A stretch of DNA of 64,000 nucleotides from CADEED01 sp039931065 (GTDB lineage: Bacteria > Pseudomonadota > Gammaproteobacteria > Steroidobacterales > Steroidobacteraceae). Location: positions 21,500 to 85,499 of the forward strand of contig JBDTSP010000017.1 in assembly GCA_039931065.1 (NCBI GenBank), read 5' to 3'. This document shows positions 1 to 9,373 of this stretch, in pieces. Both the position numbers and the translations under genes were made by a program. The stretch's first letter is position 1; each line of letters starts with the position of its first letter. Below the pieces are notes generated by a model, which saw only the letters and a program-made list of their open reading frames with translations, was not told where the DNA came from and did not search any database.

Positions 1-1
1 C

Positions 2-424
2 CAGGAGGGTTTCGATCCCGGACTGTCGTGGGTGCAGCTCACCTTGCCCGAAGGCGCGAATCCGGCGGAAGCGGAGCAGACGCTCGACGCGGCGCTCGAT
101 GCGGTCGTCGCGCAGGGCGTCACCGATGCCGAACTGACGCGCGCCAAGAATCAGTATGCGTCCTCGTTCTGGAAGCAGCTGGCGACCATCGACGGAAAAG
201 CCGGGTTGTTAGGCAGCTTCGAAGTCTACGAAGGCGACTACAAGAAGTTGTTCGACTCGCCGGCCGTCTACGAAAAGGTGACGCGTGAGGACGTGCAGAA
301 AGCCGCGGCGCTGGTGTTCCAGAAGAATCATCGCACCGTGGGGTTGTTGCAGTCGCCGCCGGAGGCGCCCGCGGCCGCTCCACCCGCGGCTCCCACACCC
401 GCTGCCACGGAGGCGAAGCCATGA
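2..424 (+). CDS. M16 family zinc peptidase, C-terminal part
   Basis: The reading frame is open from the window edge, so only the last ~140 residues are seen. They match the C-terminal M16 peptidase domain: a helical stretch with TDAELTRAKNQYASSF, then VTREDVQKAAALVF and a strand ending NHRTVGLLQSP. A low-complexity Ala/Pro tail follows. The stop overlaps the start of the next M16 gene (ATGA). Because the next protein lacks the zinc motif, this gene probably encodes the catalytic HxxEH subunit, but that region lies outside the window. Likely a periplasmic two-subunit peptidase; the substrate is unknown. Confidence 0.85.
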   Translation, partial: QEGFDPGLSWVQLTLPEGANPAEAEQTLDAALDAVVAQGVTDAELTRAKNQYASSFWKQLATIDGKAGLLGSFEVYEGDYKKLFDSPAVYEKVTREDVQKAAALVFQKNHRTVGLLQSPPEAPAAAPPAAPTPAATEAKP

Positions 425-1860
425 AGCGCCTCATGAAAGCCCGTTTCGCGACCGCCGTTGTCGCGCTCGCCCTCGGCTGTGCGCTGACGATCAACGGCGC
501 CGCTGCCGCGGATGCGGGCACGCCGGGAGTCAAAGTGCCGGCCAACACGCGCTTCGTATTGCCGAATGGCCTGACCGTGATCCTGGTGCCGAAGAAAGAC
601 GTGCCGCTGATCGCGTTCAGCGGGTTTATCCGCGGCGGCGCGCTGGCTGATCCGCCGGGCAAGCCCGGCGTCGCTTCGCTTGCGGCGGGATTGCTCGATC
701 GCGGCGCGGGTAAACGCAGCGCCTACGAGTTCGCGGATGCCGTCGAAGGCGTCGGTGGCACGTTCAGTGCCGCTGCGACCTCGGAAGCGATCTCGGTATA
801 CGGCCAGTTCCTGACGCGCGACCGCGCGCTGCTGATCGAACTGCTGTCCGACGCGTTGATGCGGCCGCATTTCGACGCCGCCGAGTTTTCGAGTTACCGG
901 GATCGCGAGATCGAGTTCATCAAGTCGGCAAAGGATTCCGATCCCTCGCAGCTGATGGGCATCTATGGCCGCGCGGTATTGTTCGCCTCGCATCCGTTTG
1001 GCAAGCCGCAGGGCGGCAGCGAGCGCACCCTGGCCGCCATCACGCAGGGCGACGTGGTGAGTTATCACGCCGCCAATTTCGGCGCCGATCGCACCACGCT
1101 GGTGTTCGCCGGCGACCTGGACGCGAAATGGATGAAGCAGGCGTTGACCACCGCATTCAAAGATTGGGCGAAATCGAAGGCGCCCGCCGCGCAGCTCAAG
1201 GCAGCGGCGCGCATCAGCGGCCGGCGCGTTTTGCTGGTCGATTCTCCCGGCGCGGTTCAGACCTACTTCTGGCTCGGCAACGTCGGGGTAGATAGACACT
1301 ACAGCGGCCGGCCGGCGCTCGACCTGGTGAACACGCTGTACGGCGGGCGCTTCACCAGCATTCTCAATACGGAGCTGCGCATCAAGTCGGGCCTCTCGTA
1401 CAGCGCGAATTCGTCCTTCGTGCGCGGCAGCGTGCCCGGCGAGTTCTCGATCCGGTCGTTCACGCAGACGGCCACCACCGGCGAAGCGCTCGACCTCACG
1501 CTCAAGACGCTCGAGACCCTGAAGCACGATCCGCTCGCGCCCGAGATGCTCGAGTCAGCGCGCGCGTACGTACTCGGCCAATATCCCCTGCGGCTCGAAA
1601 CCGCATCGAACTGGGCCGCGGCGCTGGCGGACCTCGAGTTCTACGGTCTCGGCAAGGACTACATCGAAGGGTACGGGCCGGCGTTGGCGAAGGTGGACCT
1701 GGCGGAAACCGCCGCCGTAACGGCCGATGCGTTCCCACGCGCGACCGATCTCGTGATGGTGCTCATTGGCGATGCGGCCAGGATCCGCGAGATCGCCGCC
1801 AGGTACGGCACGGTCACCGAGATGAAGCTCTCGCAGCCCGACTTCGTACCGGCGCCTTAG
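421..1860 (+). CDS. M16 peptidase-like partner subunit without zinc motif
   Basis: 479 residues. A signal peptide (about residues 1-29, ending GAAAAD) is followed by two M16 domains. Where catalytic members have HxxEH, this protein reads GVASLAAGLLDRG (about residues 80-92), with no His or Glu ligands. The C-terminal half keeps the Arg/Tyr element (ELRIKSGLSYSANSSF, about residues 319-334) typical of the non-catalytic partner in two-subunit bacterial M16B enzymes. The start overlaps the stop of the upstream M16 gene, which indicates translational coupling. Inferred role: the substrate-binding half of a periplasmic heterodimer. The alternative, an independent degenerate protease, is less likely given the pairing. 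Confidence 0.9.
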   Translation: MKRLMKARFATAVVALALGCALTINGAAAADAGTPGVKVPANTRFVLPNGLTVILVPKKDVPLIAFSGFIRGGALADPPGKPGVASLAAGLLDRGAGKRSAYEFADAVEGVGGTFSAAATSEAISVYGQFLTRDRALLIELLSDALMRPHFDAAEFSSYRDREIEFIKSAKDSDPSQLMGIYGRAVLFASHPFGKPQGGSERTLAAITQGDVVSYHAANFGADRTTLVFAGDLDAKWMKQALTTAFKDWAKSKAPAAQLKAAARISGRRVLLVDSPGAVQTYFWLGNVGVDRHYSGRPALDLVNTLYGGRFTSILNTELRIKSGLSYSANSSFVRGSVPGEFSIRSFTQTATTGEALDLTLKTLETLKHDPLAPEMLESARAYVLGQYPLRLETASNWAAALADLEFYGLGKDYIEGYGPALAKVDLAETAAVTADAFPRATDLVMVLIGDAARIREIAARYGTVTEMKLSQPDFVPAP

Positions 1861-1862
1861 TA

Positions 1863-2771
1863 ATGTCGGATCACGGTTCATCCGCCACGGCGATTCTCTA
1901 TGCATTCGTCGCGAACCTGGGGATCGCGCTGGCGAAGCTGGCGGCGGCTATCTACACGCACTCGGGCAGCATGCTGGCGGAGGCCATCCACTCGTTCGCG
2001 GATTGCGGCAACCAGGTGTTGCTGTTCATCGGGCTCAAGCAGGCGCAGAAACCACCGGATGCCAAACATCCGCTGGGGTACGGCAAGGTCACGTACTTCT
2101 GGAGCTTCGTCGTCGCGTTGCTGCTGTTCTCGATGGGTGGGCTGTTCTCGATCAACGAGGGCTGGCACAAGCTGCATTCGACGGAGCCGCTGCACAAGGT
2201 ATGGGTCGCATTGCTCGTGCTCGGCGTGTCGGTAGGACTCGAGTTCGGCTCGCTCATGGGCTGCCTGCGCGAAATCAAGAAGCTGCGCAAGGAAAGGTCG
2301 CTGGGCTACTGGCTCAAGAACACGCGCAACGCGGAGCTCGTCGTGGTGCTCGGAGAAGACGTCGCGGCGCTGATCGGCCTGGTACTCGCCTTCGTGTTCG
2401 TGGCGCTGGCCTCGGCAACCGGGAATCCCGTATTCGATGCCATTGGATCCATCGTCATCGGCGTGGTGCTGGTGTGTGTGTCGATCTTCGTGGCGCTGCG
2501 GATCAAGTCGCTGATCGTCGGGCGCTCGGCCGAGGACGATCTGCAGCAAGCGATCCGCGCGGACATCGAGGCGGATCCCAACATCGATGCGCTGTTGAAC
2601 GCGATCACGATGCAGTTGGGTCCGGATGTGATGCTGGCGCTCAAGGTTCGCATGAAGCCGGAAATCGCGATCGAGACCGCCGTTGCGCACATCAACGCGC
2701 TCGAGCAGCGCATCAAGTCGAAGTTCCCCGAAGTTGCCTGGTGCTTCGTGGAACCCGACGTCGCAGACTAA
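1863..2771 (+). CDS. cation diffusion facilitator (CDF) family metal transporter
   Basis: 302 residues with about six membrane segments. The first helices carry the CDF signature around SGSMLAEAIHSFADCGNQ (metal site HxxxD in TM2). TM5 carries GEDVAALIGL, the second half of the site, resembling the ZnT9-like branch. A cytoplasmic C-terminal ferredoxin-like domain follows (about residues 215-302). CDF proteins export Zn2+ or other divalent cations using the proton gradient; the metal cannot be read from the sequence. It starts two bases after the M16 stop, so it may be co-transcribed with that pair. The final base of the stop codon is the first base of inverted repeat A1. Confidence 0.92.
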   Translation: MSDHGSSATAILYAFVANLGIALAKLAAAIYTHSGSMLAEAIHSFADCGNQVLLFIGLKQAQKPPDAKHPLGYGKVTYFWSFVVALLLFSMGGLFSINEGWHKLHSTEPLHKVWVALLVLGVSVGLEFGSLMGCLREIKKLRKERSLGYWLKNTRNAELVVVLGEDVAALIGLVLAFVFVALASATGNPVFDAIGSIVIGVVLVCVSIFVALRIKSLIVGRSAEDDLQQAIRADIEADPNIDALLNAITMQLGPDVMLALKVRMKPEIAIETAVAHINALEQRIKSKFPEVAWCFVEPDVAD

Positions 2772-2846
2772 AGTAGTACCGGGCAGGGATCAGGTCGACG
2801 TCAGCGATTGAGCCGACGTCGATTCAATCCCTGCCCGGTACTACTT
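2771..2846. repeat. long inverted repeat A1 (REP-like, GTAGTACCGGG family)
   Basis: Perfect 20-bp arms at 2771-2790 and 2827-2846 (outer motif AAGTAGTACCGGGCAGGGAT), with a second nested pair (TCGACGTC/GACGTCGA) in the loop. Related copies lie at 18243, 40487 and 40879. It fills the gap between two convergent genes. The GTAG foot followed by a palindrome resembles REP elements mobilised by RAYT transposases; no such transposase gene is in the window. Confidence 0.85.
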
Positions 2847-2851
2847 CCGGA

Positions 2852-3484
2852 CTACTTCCCGGCACCAGCTTCCATCTTCTCCAGCCATTCGCGTTCTGCC
2901 GGCGTGCTCTCCCGCCCGAGCGCGACATTGCGCGTCGGAAACCGGCCGAACTTCTCGATGACGTCGCGATGTTGTCGGGCATACCCGCGCACCGATTCGG
3001 CGAACTCGCGCAGCCCGGGCGGAGCCTCGTCCACCAGCCGGTCGAACGCCACGATGGACGCATTCTGCGCCTCCATCGATTCCGCATGTTCGAGCGGTAG
3101 ATAGAAGAACAGCCGCTCGACCGGATCGAGCGCGGCATCGGCCGCGAGCTGCAGGCCTTCCGCGGCCAGCGCCAGCGCCTCGCGATCGAACGCAAACGCG
3201 GCGGCAGTGCCGCGATACGCGTTCCGTGGCACCTGATCGAACAGGATGATCAACGCCAGTCGCCGCTTGGGGCTGGACGCCCACGCGGCGAACTCCCCGC
3301 GCGCGGCGCGTTCGAGCATGGGTTCGAGCGTCGAGCGAATCAGCGCATCGCGTGCCGCGACCGCAGCTTCCCCATCGCCGCCAAACCAGAATCGGGATCG
3401 TTCCGCGAGACCTTCCGTATCGAGCGGAGCGTCTCCAAACCAGAACCCGAGAACGTCGTGCGCGCTGTGCATGCAGCGCGGCAT
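2852..3484 (-). CDS. DUF924 family protein
   Basis: 210 residues and a full-length match to the DUF924 family: an early VLGFWFGDAPLD, then SRFWFGGDGE, the conserved LIILFDQVPRNAYRGTAAAFAFD, LFFYLPLEHAESMEAQ, and HRDVIEKFGRFPTRNVALGR near the end. The fold is all-helical and TPR-like. The biochemical function is unknown. No signal peptide, so cytoplasmic. An alternative start is the Met at residue 5, just before HSAHDVLGF. It converges on the CDF gene, with repeat A1 between. Confidence 0.9.
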   Translation of the reverse strand: MPRCMHSAHDVLGFWFGDAPLDTEGLAERSRFWFGGDGEAAVAARDALIRSTLEPMLERAARGEFAAWASSPKRRLALIILFDQVPRNAYRGTAAAFAFDREALALAAEGLQLAADAALDPVERLFFYLPLEHAESMEAQNASIVAFDRLVDEAPPGLREFAESVRGYARQHRDVIEKFGRFPTRNVALGRESTPAEREWLEKMEAGAGK

Positions 3485-3553
3485 GTTAGACCAATTGCCG
3501 CGTCGCGAGCGTTGTTACACTCACGCCTGCCACGGGGTAAGAGGGCTTCGCTC

Positions 3554-6500
3554 ATGCACACGCTGATCCGCTTGGGGCTGGTTGCGTTCGTATTCCTGTG
3601 TTCCTGCCCGGCGCAGGCACAGGAATCGCTACCGCCGCAGTTGCGTGACTGGCAGGGCTGGGTACTACGCGGCGAGGAATTCCGGCGCTGCCCGTTTCTC
3701 GCCTCGGCCAGCCTGCAGCCCGGCCAGCCCATCGACGCCAGTGCCTTTCGCTGCGTGTGGCCGGAGCGGCTCACGCTCAACGTCGACGCGCGCGGCGGCA
3801 CGTTCGCGCAGCGCTGGCAGGTCTTCTCCGAAAGCTGGGTGACGTTGCCCGGCAACCTCGAACACTGGCCACTGGATGTACGCGTGAACGGCGCGCCCGC
3901 CGCGGTGGTGGCGGTCAACGGCGCGCCCACGCTGCAACTGCAACCCGGCAGTTTCGCGATCAGCGGCCGCTTCGCCTGGAACACGCGGCCGGAGTCGTTG
4001 CCGTTGGCCGACCTGACCGCGCTGGTCGATCTGAGCGTCGACAAGCAGCGCGTGGCGCAGCCCGAACGCCCGGCCGGCGCGGTGTGGCTGGGCAAACGCC
4101 GCAGCGCCGAACAACCGGCCGCGCTCGAAGTGCAGGTCTATCGCCTGGTCCGTGACCAGGTGCCCGCCTATCTAATCACCCGCATCCGCCTGAACGTCTC
4201 GGGCGATGCACGCGAAGAATTGCTGAGCACCGCCTTGCCTGATGGCTTCGCGCCGCTCACGCTCACCGGCGGCTTGTCGGCGCGTCTGGAGCGTGACGGC
4301 AAACTACGCGTGCAGGTCCGCGCCGGTTCGCACGAGATCACGTTGACCGCGCGCGCCAGCGGTGTGGCGGCCACGTTCACCCGCCCCGATGCCAGCGGCG
4401 GCAAATGGGCACGTGAAGAAGTGTGGAGTTTTGCGGCCGACGATGCGTTGCGCGTCGCGGCGGCCGAAGGTGCGGAGGGCATCGATCCCATCCAGGCCAA
4501 TGTGCCGCGCGAGTGGCAACGATACCCCGCATTCCGCATGGCGGACGACTCGAAACTGACGGTCGTCGAACGCAGCCGTGGGTTGGCGAACGTCGACGAC
4601 AACCGTCTCTCGCTCAATCGCGATCTGTGGCTCGATTTCGATCACGGCGGCTTCACGGCCGTCGACAACATCACGGGCACGATGCGCCGCGACTGGCGGC
4701 TCGACATGGCCGCGCCATTCGAGCTCAAGAGTGCCGCGTCGGGCGGCGAGCCATTGCTGGTCACCGCGGGTGCCGACGGGCGCACCGGGCTCGAAGTACG
4801 CACGCCGCGGCTCGTCCTAACTACCGTGGCGCGCGCACACGCCGGCGGCGTATTGCCCGCGACGGGGTGGGCCGGGCGTTTCGACGGCGTCAACGGCACG
4901 TTGCACCTGCCGCCCGGTCACCAGCTCATCGCGGCGATCGGCGCCGACTCGGCGCCGGGTTCGTGGTTCGAACGCTGGGGCTTGTGGAGCGTGTTCGGCG
5001 TGTTGATCGTCGTGGCGTTTGTCTACTGGACCGCGGGCCTGGTGCCCGCGGCCATCGCCGCATTCGCCTTCCTGCTCACGTACCAGGAGGCGCCGACGTA
5101 CATCTGGCTGTGGGGAAACCTGCTCGCTGCGCTGGCCGTGGCGCGGGCCGCGCCCGAGGGCCGGTTTCGCCGCCTCGCCAGCGGCTATCGCACCGCGAGT
5201 TTCGTGGTGCTCGCGCTCGCCCTGCTACCGTTCATGTGGATGCAGGTGCGAATCGCGCTTTATCCGCAGCTCGAGAGCCAGGGATATCAGGCGACGCTGG
5301 GACGTGCGACGCCCAACTATCAGATGGCGGAGCCCCCGATCGAGGCCAACATCATGGAGGAGCAGCAGGTTCCAATGGATATGGCGGCCCCGGCCGCGGC
5401 GCCGCTGCCGCCGCAGAAGTTGGCGCGCGCCTCTGAAGCCGCTGACGGCGCGAGCGGAGATTCGTCGCCGTATTCGGCGCGCAAACGCGTGTCCGGTCTC
5501 AATTCCATGAACGTCGTGCAGCGATACGCGAGTGGCACACGTTTGCAGACCGGCCCGGGCATACCGGCCTGGCGCTACAACTCTTATGACTACCAGTGGT
5601 CCGGCCCGGTCGAAGCCGCCGACACGGTGCGGTTCGTCTACCTGGGCCCGGTGACCTTGTTCTTCTGGCGGCTGTTCGGCGTCGCCGCCTTGGGAGTGCT
5701 GTTCCTGTGGCTCGCATCGTTGAGTTACGGCGGCAACGGGCGCTTGTCAGGTATGCCGCGCGTGCCCGTATCCGCCGGTGGTGTGGCCGCCGCGTACGCG
5801 CCACTGCTGCTGGCCGCGCTCGCAGTCGGCGCATCGCCGCCCGCCGGCGCGCAAACCCGGCCGGACAATGAACTGCTCACACAGTTGAAGCAGCGCCTGA
5901 CCGAAGCACCCAGATGCGCGCCGCACTGTGCGGAGATCTCCGAGGCGCGCGTCGTGGTCGACGGCCAGCGGCTGGAGATCACCCTGCGCGTGAGCGCGCT
6001 CGCGAACGTGGCGGTCGCGATGCCGCACGCGAGCGATCGCTGGCAGATCGACGACGTCGCGGTCGATGCGCGTGCTTCGCTTGCCATGGCGCGCGAAGGC
6101 GATTCCACGCTGTGGGTGCCGTTCACTCCGGGCGCACACACCGTGCGGCTCGCCGGCCGGCTCGCGCCCGCCGCGTCCATCCAGGTCGCCTTCCCGCAGC
6201 CGCCGCGTGCCGTCGATGTCAGTGCTTCGGGCTGGACGGTCAGCGGCACGAACGAAGGCCGGCTGGTCTCCGGCACGCTCGAGCTGGCCCGCGAGCGCGG
6301 CGCCGAGCGTTCGGGCGGCGCTGGCGATCAGCTCGAGTCCGGCAGCGAGTTCGCGGCCTTCGTACGCGTCGACCGCGTCTTCAATCTCGACCTCGACTGG
6401 TCGTTGCAGACCGTGGTGACGCGTATCGCGCCGCTGCGCTCGGCGGTATCGGTGGAGATTCCGCTGGTGAAGGGCGAGTCGGTGCTGACCCCCGGCGTCG

Positions 6501-7735
6501 AAGTGCGTGATGGCGCGCGCGCGCTGGTCGGGCTCGGCACGGGCGAGGCGAACACGCAGTGGCAGTCGGGGCTGGCGCGTACCGAAACGCTCGAAGTCTC
6601 GCTGCCCGAAGACGCCGCCCGCACCGAGGTGTGGAGTTTCCTGGTGAATCCGCAGTGGCACGTGGACTTCGAAGGTTTCCCGCCGGTTCTGCCCGACGAC
6701 GAAAACGGTTTCAACTGGGTGTTTCGTTTCATCCCGCGGCCGGGCGAAAAACTGGCGGTGCACGTGACGCGGCCGAAAGGCGTGGAGGGCGCAACCCTCG
6801 CCATCGATTCCGTGAGCATGACGACGGAGGTCGGCCAACGCTCCGCCAATTCGTCACTGCAGTTCGAGTACCGCAGCACGCAGGGTGGCCGTCACATGCT
6901 CAAGTTGCCGGCGCAGGCGCGGGTGACCGCTGTGATCTTCGACGGTCAGGCGGTGCAGGTACGGCCGGAGAAGGGCGAACTGCCGCTCGCGTTGTCGCCC
7001 GGCAAACACAACGTGCAGATCCACTGGGACGAGTCGGACGACGTGTCGTTCCGCACGCATCCGCCGGGCGTCGATCTCGGCTCGCCGGCCAGCAACATCA
7101 GTCAGAACGTCCAGATGCCGCAGTCGCGTTGGCCGCTGTTCGCGACGGGACGGGGAGTGGGACCGGCGGTGCTCTACTGGGGCGAGCTCGCGGTGTTCAT
7201 CGCGCTCGCGTGGGTGCTGGGGCAGTGGAAAAAATCGCCGCTCAAGTTCCACCAGTGGCTGCTGTTGGGCCTCGGACTCTCGACGCAATCGTGGTGGGTG
7301 TTTTCGTTCACCGCCGCGTGGTTGATCGCGATGCGCTGGCGCGAGCATTGGCAGCCGAACGAAACGTTCGCACGCTGGCGCTTCAACACCGTCCAGGTGT
7401 TGCTGGCGGTGTTCACGGTGATCGCGATCTCGACGCTGGTGTTCTCGGGAATTCGTAATGGCCTGCTGTCCGCGCCCGACATGGGTGTGACCGGCCCCGG
7501 CTCAGGCTACGGCCAGTTCGCCTGGTTCCAGGATCAGACGGCGGGCTTGCTCGAGGCGCCGACCATCTACTCGGTGCCGATGTGGACCTACCGGCTGCTG
7601 TTCTTCGTGTGGGCCGGATGGATGGCGTTCGCGCTGGTCGGCTGGCTGCGCTGGGCGTTCAACGCCTGGAAGACCGGCGGGTTGTGGAGAGGGGGCAGCC
7701 CCCCTTTCCCAGCAAAAGGGGACAGTCCTCGCTGA
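3554..7735 (+). CDS. large envelope protein, 1393 residues, function unknown
   Basis: The ATG at 3554 is chosen because it begins a clear signal peptide (MHTLIRLGLVAFVFLCS... cleaved near AQAQES); the frame is open upstream but the extra residues are not signal-like. The N-terminal ~480 residues look like an extracytoplasmic beta-rich region. Four hydrophobic segments follow (about 490-610), then a Pro/Ala-rich linker, another helix, and a second signal-like segment (LLAALAVGASPPAGAQTRP, about 795). A second beta-rich region and two or three C-terminal membrane helices end it. I do not recognise the family. The last ~12 residues (SPPFPAKGDSPR) and the stop are written in repeat B1, so the original end has probably been replaced. 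Confidence 0.8.
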   Translation: MHTLIRLGLVAFVFLCSCPAQAQESLPPQLRDWQGWVLRGEEFRRCPFLASASLQPGQPIDASAFRCVWPERLTLNVDARGGTFAQRWQVFSESWVTLPGNLEHWPLDVRVNGAPAAVVAVNGAPTLQLQPGSFAISGRFAWNTRPESLPLADLTALVDLSVDKQRVAQPERPAGAVWLGKRRSAEQPAALEVQVYRLVRDQVPAYLITRIRLNVSGDAREELLSTALPDGFAPLTLTGGLSARLERDGKLRVQVRAGSHEITLTARASGVAATFTRPDASGGKWAREEVWSFAADDALRVAAAEGAEGIDPIQANVPREWQRYPAFRMADDSKLTVVERSRGLANVDDNRLSLNRDLWLDFDHGGFTAVDNITGTMRRDWRLDMAAPFELKSAASGGEPLLVTAGADGRTGLEVRTPRLVLTTVARAHAGGVLPATGWAGRFDGVNGTLHLPPGHQLIAAIGADSAPGSWFERWGLWSVFGVLIVVAFVYWTAGLVPAAIAAFAFLLTYQEAPTYIWLWGNLLAALAVARAAPEGRFRRLASGYRTASFVVLALALLPFMWMQVRIALYPQLESQGYQATLGRATPNYQMAEPPIEANIMEEQQVPMDMAAPAAAPLPPQKLARASEAADGASGDSSPYSARKRVSGLNSMNVVQRYASGTRLQTGPGIPAWRYNSYDYQWSGPVEAADTVRFVYLGPVTLFFWRLFGVAALGVLFLWLASLSYGGNGRLSGMPRVPVSAGGVAAAYAPLLLAALAVGASPPAGAQTRPDNELLTQLKQRLTEAPRCAPHCAEISEARVVVDGQRLEITLRVSALANVAVAMPHASDRWQIDDVAVDARASLAMAREGDSTLWVPFTPGAHTVRLAGRLAPAASIQVAFPQPPRAVDVSASGWTVSGTNEGRLVSGTLELARERGAERSGGAGDQLESGSEFAAFVRVDRVFNLDLDWSLQTVVTRIAPLRSAVSVEIPLVKGESVLTPGVEVRDGARALVGLGTGEANTQWQSGLARTETLEVSLPEDAARTEVWSFLVNPQWHVDFEGFPPVLPDDENGFNWVFRFIPRPGEKLAVHVTRPKGVEGATLAIDSVSMTTEVGQRSANSSLQFEYRSTQGGRHMLKLPAQARVTAVIFDGQAVQVRPEKGELPLALSPGKHNVQIHWDESDDVSFRTHPPGVDLGSPASNISQNVQMPQSRWPLFATGRGVGPAVLYWGELAVFIALAWVLGQWKKSPLKFHQWLLLGLGLSTQSWWVFSFTAAWLIAMRWREHWQPNETFARWRFNTVQVLLAVFTVIAISTLVFSGIRNGLLSAPDMGVTGPGSGYGQFAWFQDQTAGLLEAPTIYSVPMWTYRLLFFVWAGWMAFALVGWLRWAFNAWKTGGLWRGGSPPFPAKGDSPR

Positions 7736-7796
7736 AGAGGCTCTTTCTCACGAATAGATGGCTGTCCCCTTTTGCTAGGAAAGGGGGGCTGCCCCC
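7691..7796. repeat. long inverted repeat B1 (AAAAGGGGACAG family)
   Basis: 35-bp arms at 7691-7725 and 7762-7796 with one mismatch (a G-U pair in RNA), around a 36-base loop. Arm core CAGCAAAAGGGGACAG, outer end GGGGGCAGCCCCCC. Copies lie at 27225 and 36602. The plus-strand gene stops inside the loop and the minus-strand gene's stop codon overlaps the outer base, so both convergent genes end in the element. Confidence 0.88.
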
Positions 7797-8185
7797 TATT
7801 CGCAGAGGCCTTCGAGATAGCCTTGCGCGGCTGGCGACAGACGCTTGCGCGCCAGTTCGCGGGCCTTGGGTTCGTCGACGATCTGCTCCAGCGGTCCGCT
7901 CACGAGGATGTGACGCACCTTGGGGTCGTTCGCAGCCTTGCGCGCGAGCTTGTTCAGCACGGTGAAGCCACGGGAGATCTTGTCGCTCTTGAAACGCCGG
8001 TGCTCGATCGAGCTGGCGAGATACTTGCCGAAGCGGGCGTACAGGAAGTAATCGTCGTTCCCAACGTGGAAACGGGCTTCGGCAAAAAAGTCGGGGAAAT
8101 TCTTCTCGAGATACTGATTGACGGTATGAAGACGAGGGCCAGAGTCGCTGTCATTCGACGCAACGAGTTTCTTCATTTCAGTCAT
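7796..8185 (-). CDS. small cytoplasmic protein, unknown function
   Basis: About 129 residues from MTEMKKLVAS. The frame extends further upstream, but the added residues are not conserved-looking. GGAGG stands 3 bases before this ATG and about 12 before the next (MKK), so the exact start is uncertain. Content: NQYLEKNFPDFFAEARFHVGNDDYFLYARFGKYLASSIEHR, then SRGFTVLNKLARKAANDPKVRHILVSGPLEQI. The pattern resembles small helical domains of the DUF7674 type, which I cannot confirm. The stop lies at the edge of repeat B1. Confidence 0.65.
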   Translation of the reverse strand: MTEMKKLVASNDSDSGPRLHTVNQYLEKNFPDFFAEARFHVGNDDYFLYARFGKYLASSIEHRRFKSDKISRGFTVLNKLARKAANDPKVRHILVSGPLEQIVDEPKARELARKRLSPAAQGYLEGLCE

Positions 8186-8296
8186 CCACCTCCACTTGGG
8201 TCCGGGGCACCATTTCTGGACGTCACGACCGGTTCCCAACCCCGCAACGCGCGCGAACATTAGGGCTAAGCGAACTCAACTGCAATAGGACGCACC

Positions 8297-8710
8297 ATGA
8301 AATTTCTCGCAGTTCTCATCACCGCGAGTTTGCTCGCCGCGTGCGCAAGCAAAACGAGCGACGAAGAAAAAGTCCGCGCGCTCATCGCGAGCGTGGAAGA
8401 GGCTGCGGAAGCGGGCGACACCAGCGACGTGCTCAAGCGGGTCGCGCCCGACTACTCGGATAAACAGGGGCTCGACAAATCCCAGCTGCAGAATTTCCTG
8501 CGCGGATATTTTTTGTCACATCCAAAGATCGAACTGCTCGTGAACATCGAGTCGCTGGAATTTCCCGCGGAGGGTCTCGCCCGCGCCCGCATCGGCGTGG
8601 CCTCCGTGGCGCTCGACCAGTTCGGCGGCGACACGGCCACGCTCGACGTGGAGTTGCGCCGCCACGATGGCGACTGGCTAGTCACCCGTGCGGACCGCGT
8701 CGCGCGCTGA
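8297..8710 (+). CDS. small lipoprotein, NTF2-like fold
   Basis: 137 residues. The lipobox LLAAC places the lipidated Cys at residue 16. After it, KVRALIASVEEAAEAGDTSDVLKRVAPDYSDKQGLDKSQLQNFLRGYF and the C-terminal strands (ATLDVELRRHDGDWLVTRADR) have the helix/strand order of small SnoaL/NTF2-like domains. Likely anchored in a membrane facing the periplasm; ligand unknown. Monocistronic by context. Confidence 0.8.
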   Translation: MKFLAVLITASLLAACASKTSDEEKVRALIASVEEAAEAGDTSDVLKRVAPDYSDKQGLDKSQLQNFLRGYFLSHPKIELLVNIESLEFPAEGLARARIGVASVALDQFGGDTATLDVELRRHDGDWLVTRADRVAR

Positions 8711-8848
8711 GCGGGGCCCCGCTACGTCAAAGCCGTCGCAGGATGCATACGATTTGTGAACAGCGTCACTTTTTAGGCTTTAATACGCATCAAACGACGC
8801 CGACAACTGTCTATGAGAGTGCACTAAACCCATTTCCGAGTCCGACCG

Positions 8849-9364
8849 ATGCCTGACCGTCGCAAACCACCGTTCGAGAAAAGTAGCCGCCACGAAGGCG
8901 CTCCGCTGCCGTCGGACTCGGGTGGGTTCAGCATCGAGACGACGACGATGCGTCTCAAGTCGTTGACGCTGCGCCGCTCCGAGAGCGTCAAAGCCGCAGT
9001 CGAGCCGAAATCCCCAGGCGAAGATGCGGATGACATGAGGCGCGGCGGCGGTCCGTCCGGCCGGGTGCGTCACGACGAGCGCGGCATGGCGGTCTGGGAC
9101 TGGGCCGTGGCCACCGGCGAGTTCGCGACCTTGTCCGCCACGCGCGCGATGAAGAAGCTCTCCCTCGAAGATCTCCAGATCGAAGAACCGACGCCCTCGA
9201 AGCTGAAGGTTGCGCCGCAAGGCCGCGATGTCGGTGGCGGCGGTGATCCGTACAACCAGCGCGGCAGCGGTCAGCGTCCGGGTGAAGCCGGCAAACGCCA
9301 GGGCGTCACCGGCTCGGCCGACCGTGCGGCCGTGCTCGACCAGTTGCTGGGCAAGAAAAAATAG
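8849..9364 (+). CDS. hypothetical low-complexity protein
   Basis: 171 residues, basic and Gly/Ser/Pro-rich, with no signal peptide or membrane segment. The one segment that looks folded is HDERGMAVWDWAVATGEFATLSATRAMKKLSLEDLQIEE (about residues 75-113); the flanks look disordered. The tail is AVLDQLLGKKK. I do not recognise a family. Codon use matches the neighbours and the frame is free of stops, which supports a real gene. It ends 9 bases from the convergent gene with no repeat element between. Confidence 0.6.
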   Translation: MPDRRKPPFEKSSRHEGAPLPSDSGGFSIETTTMRLKSLTLRRSESVKAAVEPKSPGEDADDMRRGGGPSGRVRHDERGMAVWDWAVATGEFATLSATRAMKKLSLEDLQIEEPTPSKLKVAPQGRDVGGGGDPYNQRGSGQRPGEAGKRQGVTGSADRAAVLDQLLGKKK

Positions 9365-9373
9365 CCGCTCGGG

